Assembly: GCF_000152885.1 (NCBI RefSeq) | Contig: NZ_CH672406.1 | Location: forward strand, 60,072 to 107,540 | DNA length: 47,469 bases | Direction: 5' to 3' | Source of the DNA: Idiomarina baltica OS145 | Lineage (GTDB): Bacteria; Pseudomonadota; Gammaproteobacteria; Enterobacterales; Alteromonadaceae | Shown: in pieces, positions 43,848-47,469 of the stretch | Layout: each line of letters opens with the position of its first letter | Position numbering within the stretch: position 1 is the first letter of the stretch | Made by a program: the position numbers and the translations under genes | Notes under the pieces: generated by a model | The model's input: the letters and a program-made list of their open reading frames with translations, nothing else | Databases searched by the model: none | What the model was told of the DNA's origin: nothing

Positions 43848-45824
43848 ATGAAAACAGCAAAATTTGTAGGCTACCTACGCTGGTTTAGCGTATGTCTAAG
43901 CCTTTTGATGTCATCGTTCAGCTGGGCACAGGGCTCACCTTCCACGGGTTGGTTGACGAGTTCTGATCACGACGCGGTTAAGGTCAAACTTTCAGTGACA
44001 GGCGAATTTAACCCCGAAACACGGACATTGCCGGCACTTTTAACGGTGCAACTTAAAGATGAATGGAAAACGTACTGGCAGGCACCGGGTGAAGGCGGTA
44101 TTCCACCGCGTATCGACTTGGCTTCGTCTCAAGGTATTGAACGCATCGATTGGCATTGGCCAACACCGAGCGAGTATTACGTACAATCCATTCGTACAGC
44201 CGGCTATAAACACCAAGTCACTTTTCCCCTCGAGATCGTCGTATCTGAAGCGACTGAAAGGGCTCAGTTGGATGCTGTATTCACGTTATCGAGCTGCACG
44301 AATATCTGTGTGCTAACAGATTTTCCGCTGCAATTGAATATTGATGTTAATCAACTCTCGCCAGACAGCGAACAGAGTTTTGCTTTTGCGCGAGCAATGA
44401 GTCTAGTACCGCGGCCACTCGGTAACGCGCAAGTGACGCGCGCTGACTACAACGCTGATGATCAACAACTGAGTTTTGTGTTATCGCGCAAATCGCGCTG
44501 GGATTCGCCACAGGTGTTTGTGCACAGTGAAGATAAACAACTTGATGAAGTGGTTTTTAAACTCGTCCAACAGACGGTGAGCGTTGATGGGAAGCGTTTA
44601 ATCGCCAGCTTTAAAGCATCTCATTGGCTCGAGCTACCAGAACTCGTCAATCGACAAGTCAGCATCACCGTAAATGACGATCCATTCAGTGCGGTTTACA
44701 CAACACAACTCGACCGGAGTAATAGCACGACAACGAATGACCCCCTCGATACTATGACTATTTGGGGGGCGCTATTCGCCGCTCTGCTGGGTGGTTTAAT
44801 TCTCAATATAATGCCCTGCGTCTTACCAGTCCTTGGAATCAAGGTGCAATCTCTGATCGCTAACAGCGACGCATCAGCGCGGCAGGTTCGGTATCAGTTT
44901 CTCGCCACAGCTATGGGTGTTATCAGCACCTTTATCGTTATTGGCGCTCTACTCGGCCTGTTAAAACTGAGTGGCGCGCGGATCAGTTGGGGAATGCAGT
45001 TTCAAAACCCTTGGTTTATCGCAGTACTGGCGTTCATTACATTGGCTTTTGCAATAAATTTGTTCGGGCTTTATCAGATCCGCCTCCCGCAGTGGCTCAA
45101 TCAATGGGCGCTAAAGTCACAGCGTAGTTCGTTACTAGGTCATTTCAGTCAAGGCGTATTTGCCACTGTATTAGCAACGCCGTGTACTGCCCCCTTTTTA
45201 GGGACTGCGGTGGCGTTCGCACTAGGCGCGCCAATGTATTTGTTACTGCTGATATTCTTCGGGCTCGGTGTTGGTATGGCGCTGCCTTGGTTGTCCATCG
45301 CGGCATTTCCACAAACCCGTAAGTTGTTACCCAAACCCGGGCCGTGGCTGAAATGGGTGAAGCCGATATTTGGTGCCTTGTTGCTCGCCACAAGCGTCTG
45401 GCTATTCACATTGTTAACACCGCATTGGTTAAAGGCATCCAGCGAATCAACTTCAGCAGAGCAAACCAGCGAACGCCCTTGGCAAATGCTCTCGTTTAAG
45501 ACGATTCATCAGGCGGTTACACAAGGAAAAGTCGTATTTGTAGATGTCACAGCAGACTGGTGTATTACCTGTAAAGCCAATAAGCTCGGTGTACTTGAAC
45601 AAGAGCCGGTGTACAGCGCGCTCGCAGCACCTGACCTGATTCGTATGCGCGGTGATTGGACCGTGCGAAATGATTATATCACTGACTATCTTCGCGCCTA
45701 TGGACAATACGGCGTGCCATACAACCGAGTATACGGACCGGGCGCTCCCGAAGGGATTGAGTTACCCATCATCCTTACCAGCGATGCCGTAATGCAAGCC
45801 ATCAAGGAAGCGAGAAATGAATAA
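43848..45824 (+). CDS. scsB: ScsB/DsbD-family thiol-disulfide reductant transporter
   Basis: An inner-membrane protein that moves electrons from cytoplasmic thioredoxin to periplasmic thiol proteins. The 658-residue product has a signal peptide and a periplasmic N-terminal domain with Cys150 and Cys154 (CTNIC). The membrane domain has the redox pair Cys324 (MPCVLPVLG) and Cys446 (ATPCTAPFLG), and a C-terminal thioredoxin domain carries Cys572/Cys575 (DWCITC). The broad N-terminal region and the neighbours favour ScsB over DsbD. AGGAG precedes ATG 43848. Its end overlaps scsD by 8 bases. Confidence 0.93.
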   Translation: MKTAKFVGYLRWFSVCLSLLMSSFSWAQGSPSTGWLTSSDHDAVKVKLSVTGEFNPETRTLPALLTVQLKDEWKTYWQAPGEGGIPPRIDLASSQGIERIDWHWPTPSEYYVQSIRTAGYKHQVTFPLEIVVSEATERAQLDAVFTLSSCTNICVLTDFPLQLNIDVNQLSPDSEQSFAFARAMSLVPRPLGNAQVTRADYNADDQQLSFVLSRKSRWDSPQVFVHSEDKQLDEVVFKLVQQTVSVDGKRLIASFKASHWLELPELVNRQVSITVNDDPFSAVYTTQLDRSNSTTTNDPLDTMTIWGALFAALLGGLILNIMPCVLPVLGIKVQSLIANSDASARQVRYQFLATAMGVISTFIVIGALLGLLKLSGARISWGMQFQNPWFIAVLAFITLAFAINLFGLYQIRLPQWLNQWALKSQRSSLLGHFSQGVFATVLATPCTAPFLGTAVAFALGAPMYLLLLIFFGLGVGMALPWLSIAAFPQTRKLLPKPGPWLKWVKPIFGALLLATSVWLFTLLTPHWLKASSESTSAEQTSERPWQMLSFKTIHQAVTQGKVVFVDVTADWCITCKANKLGVLEQEPVYSALAAPDLIRMRGDWTVRNDYITDYLRAYGQYGVPYNRVYGPGAPEGIELPIILTSDAVMQAIKEARNE

Positions 45825-46317
45825 ATGGGGTCTGAGATTTATTAAATTACTGGGTTACCTTGTTGTCGCCGCCGCGATCGCCTTCGGCGTCGACTTGTAT
45901 CGTAACAATAACGTACCCACTACGTTGCCCGACGAATTAACACTCACAAGCCTGGCTGGCGAACCGCTATCAATAGCTAAGATGAGTGAAGAAGAGCCCG
46001 TGCTACTTTATTTCTGGGCGACCTGGTGTCCCGTGTGTCCAACGGTCTCGCCGACTGTAGACTGGTTAAGTGACGACTACAACGTCATTTCAGTGGCATT
46101 AAGATCAGGGCATAACACTAAGATTTCTGCTTATTTGGAGCAACAAGAACTGGGGTTTATAACGGTTAATGACACTCAGGGCGCGATCGCCCGCCAGTTC
46201 AATATCACCGCAACACCCACCATTTTAATTATTAATAACCATAAAGTGACTAGCGCCACCAGTGGCTTCACATCGCCACCGGGGATCCTAGCACGCTTGT
46301 GGTTGAGCAAATTTTAG
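45817..46317 (+). CDS. scsD: ScsD-like membrane-anchored thioredoxin-like protein
   Basis: The 166-residue protein has one N-terminal membrane anchor (about 8-26) and a periplasmic thioredoxin-like domain with WCPVC (Cys71, Cys74) and a cis-proline in ATPTIL. It is of the TlpA/ScsD type. The ATG lies inside the end of scsB (8-base overlap), so translation is coupled. In the Salmonella cluster the order is scsB-scsC-scsD; here scsD precedes scsC. Confidence 0.9.
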   Translation: MNKWGLRFIKLLGYLVVAAAIAFGVDLYRNNNVPTTLPDELTLTSLAGEPLSIAKMSEEEPVLLYFWATWCPVCPTVSPTVDWLSDDYNVISVALRSGHNTKISAYLEQQELGFITVNDTQGAIARQFNITATPTILIINNHKVTSATSGFTSPPGILARLWLSKF

Positions 46318-46342
46318 AATTAACTTTTAAGATAAGGAATTA

Positions 46343-47071
46343 ATGATGTTTAAACGAATGACACTCTTTATTGGTGCCGCTTTAATGAGCAATGCGATCA
46401 GCGCGCAATCACTCACCGATAAACAAGAAACGGATCTGGCACAAATCGAAACCATGCTCCGAGATAACCCGCAACTTATTGGAAATATGCGTCAGGGATT
46501 AGAAAATTTTCTAGAGGAACAAAAAGCGCAAAAAGCGACCTACCAAGAATATAAGGACTGGCTTTTTGATACCTCTACACACCCTACTCTAGGCAATATT
46601 GATGCCGCGCATTCGATCGTCATTTTTACGGATTATAACTGTCCCTACTGCAAAAAGCTGGAGCCCAGTTTAGAGCGTTTAATTAAAGAATACCCATCGG
46701 TCAATGTCATTAATATCATTGTGCCGCTACGTCAGCGCTCTGTTGATGGTATCAACACCAATGCAACTGAGTTTGGGCTGAGTGTTTGGTCGAATGCTTC
46801 CGATAGTTACTATGATGTGCATACACTGCTAATGAGCAAATCAGGAATGCATAACGCTGATTCACTTCGAGCAATCGCCGAACGCACGGAAACACAAGCG
46901 TGGTTGGAACACCCGCAAGCCAGCAAAGAAACGATTAAGAAGAACTTACAGACGTTTCAAGCGCTAGGGTTTCGTGGTACTCCTACCATCATGATTGGTG
47001 AACAGTGGATACCTGGTTTTATTCAGTATGGTCAGATCGAACAAATTGCCAAGCAAGAATTCGGTCTATAG
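46343..47071 (+). CDS. scsC: ScsC-like DsbA-family periplasmic disulfide protein
   Basis: The 242-residue protein has a signal peptide ending near AISA (residue 21). A helical N-terminal stretch (about 25-72, TDKQETDLAQIETML and MRQGLENFLEEQKAQK) precedes the DsbA-like domain with CPYC at 100-103 and GTPTIMIG with the cis-proline near 213. In Proteus ScsC a similar N-terminal helical region drives trimer formation and makes the protein an isomerase. It is probably kept reduced by ScsB. Two ATG codons are adjacent (46343, 46346); the AAGGA site at 46334-46338 suits the second slightly better. Confidence 0.92.
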   Translation: MMFKRMTLFIGAALMSNAISAQSLTDKQETDLAQIETMLRDNPQLIGNMRQGLENFLEEQKAQKATYQEYKDWLFDTSTHPTLGNIDAAHSIVIFTDYNCPYCKKLEPSLERLIKEYPSVNVINIIVPLRQRSVDGINTNATEFGLSVWSNASDSYYDVHTLLMSKSGMHNADSLRAIAERTETQAWLEHPQASKETIKKNLQTFQALGFRGTPTIMIGEQWIPGFIQYGQIEQIAKQEFGL

Positions 47072-47081
47072 ATTGCTTTCT

Positions 47082-47106
47082 AAGGGGCTCCCATGCCCCT
47101 TTTTTT
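47082..47106 (+). terminator. Intrinsic terminator after scsC
   Basis: AAGGGGC/GCCCCTT stem with a 6-base loop followed by a T run, 11 bases after the scsC stop. It closes the scs-like transcript. Confidence 0.92.
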
Positions 47107-47117
47107 GGCCTTAGCCT

Positions 47118-47423
47118 TCAAGCTAGATTCATCAAATATCCGACAAGCCATGGCGCAATTGCACATAAACATAATAGACCGACTTTTTTCCAGCGAGCTT
47201 CTATATTACTTTTTAGACTGTAAAACACCGCCGCGTACGCAGTTACTATCGACCAGCCTATGTATATAAGTAACTCAGTCAGTGCCAACCCTAAATAGAC
47301 TTCTCTCATCTCGCTGGATGACATTCCCCAACTGAGAATTAGCTGACCATAAACGATGACGGCAACGGTACCAATAATAGCAATCAAAGGCATCGCGTTC
47401 TTCTGCATAAACACTCGACTCAT
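47118..47423 (-). CDS. Small membrane protein of unknown function
   Basis: A 101-residue protein with three hydrophobic segments (about 10-28, 43-65 and 80-97) and a basic loop (KSNIEARWKKVG) before the last. I do not recognise the family. ATG 47423 has GGGAG seven bases upstream; a TTG two codons earlier is too close to that site. It is convergent with scsC, and its upstream region reaches the window edge. Confidence 0.65.
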   Translation of the reverse strand: MSRVFMQKNAMPLIAIIGTVAVIVYGQLILSWGMSSSEMREVYLGLALTELLIYIGWSIVTAYAAVFYSLKSNIEARWKKVGLLCLCAIAPWLVGYLMNLA

Positions 47424-47469
47424 GTGCAAGCTCCCGTGTTATTAATGATTCATTGTAAAACGAACTAAG

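Overview
The window reads as chromosomal core sequence of a marine or halotolerant gammaproteobacterium, most likely of the order Alteromonadales and possibly Idiomarina-like. That placement is inferred from gene content: zapC-pyrD, rlmKL-glutaredoxin-uup-DUF3466-rmf, DUF2835 next to pepN, the YeaC-MsrC-ProQ-Prc row, a long GAPDH-like protein, DUF2989 and DUF6279 lipoproteins, and several Na+-coupled transporters (NhaC, SNF family, AGCS family). Coding is dense: no gap between genes exceeds about 210 bases. I see no insertion sequence, prophage, integron or CRISPR array.

Layout. 1-6404 (minus): rmf, a 58-codon gene at the left edge; then, behind a terminator hairpin, DUF3466 protein, Uup, a small glutaredoxin and RlmKL, which form one row. 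6542-6662 (plus): an isolated initiator tRNA with its own promoter. 6772-19187 (minus): SNF transporter, NhaC, PepN, DUF2835, then NAD-glutamate dehydrogenase from its own promoter, PyrD and ZapC. 19312-23428 (minus): zinc-ribbon protein, YeaC, MsrC, a 96-residue acidic unknown, ProQ and Prc, with several overlaps or near-overlaps. 23563-27947 (minus): long GAPDH-like protein, M14 carboxypeptidase and an AGCS symporter, two of them closed by clear terminators. 28074-30799: DUF2989 lipoprotein (plus), MsrB (minus) and pyruvate kinase (plus). 30818-34306 (minus): PilZ protein, LytS-type kinase, LytTR regulator and a DUF6279 lipoprotein as one tightly packed unit. 34385-36160 (plus): M61 protease with PDZ domain. 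36157-38619 (minus): M23 peptidase, tandem PTPS protein and LysE exporter. 38671-47071 (plus): LysR regulator, GNAT acetyltransferase, His-rich permease, AlkB, PagL-like deacylase, DkgB, and an Scs-type periplasmic thiol-redox cluster (small membrane protein, ScsB, ScsD, ScsC). 47118-47423 (minus): a small membrane protein.

How the genes fit together. Much of the window is translation and RNA housekeeping (RMF, Uup, RlmKL, initiator tRNA, ProQ), amino-acid and peptide catabolism (PepN, GdhB, M14, M61, symporters), lower glycolysis (GAPDH-like, Pyk), and oxidative or envelope repair (MsrB, MsrC, Scs cluster, AlkB, DkgB, PagL, M23, Prc). I cannot claim a wholly new system. The best leads are: the PilZ / LytS-LytTR operon whose last gene encodes a lipoprotein with four LTxxQ-like motifs, as in the CpxP/Spy family; the acidic unknown overlapping the start of the basic RNA chaperone gene proQ; the tandem PTPS protein whose two halves have lost different catalytic elements; a terminator between the small first ORF and scsB; and the initiator tRNA gene that lacks an encoded CCA end. 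Non-ATG starts are frequent (four TTG and three GTG supported by alignment, a Shine-Dalgarno sequence or the reading frame), and several gene starts below are placed inward of the longest ORF.
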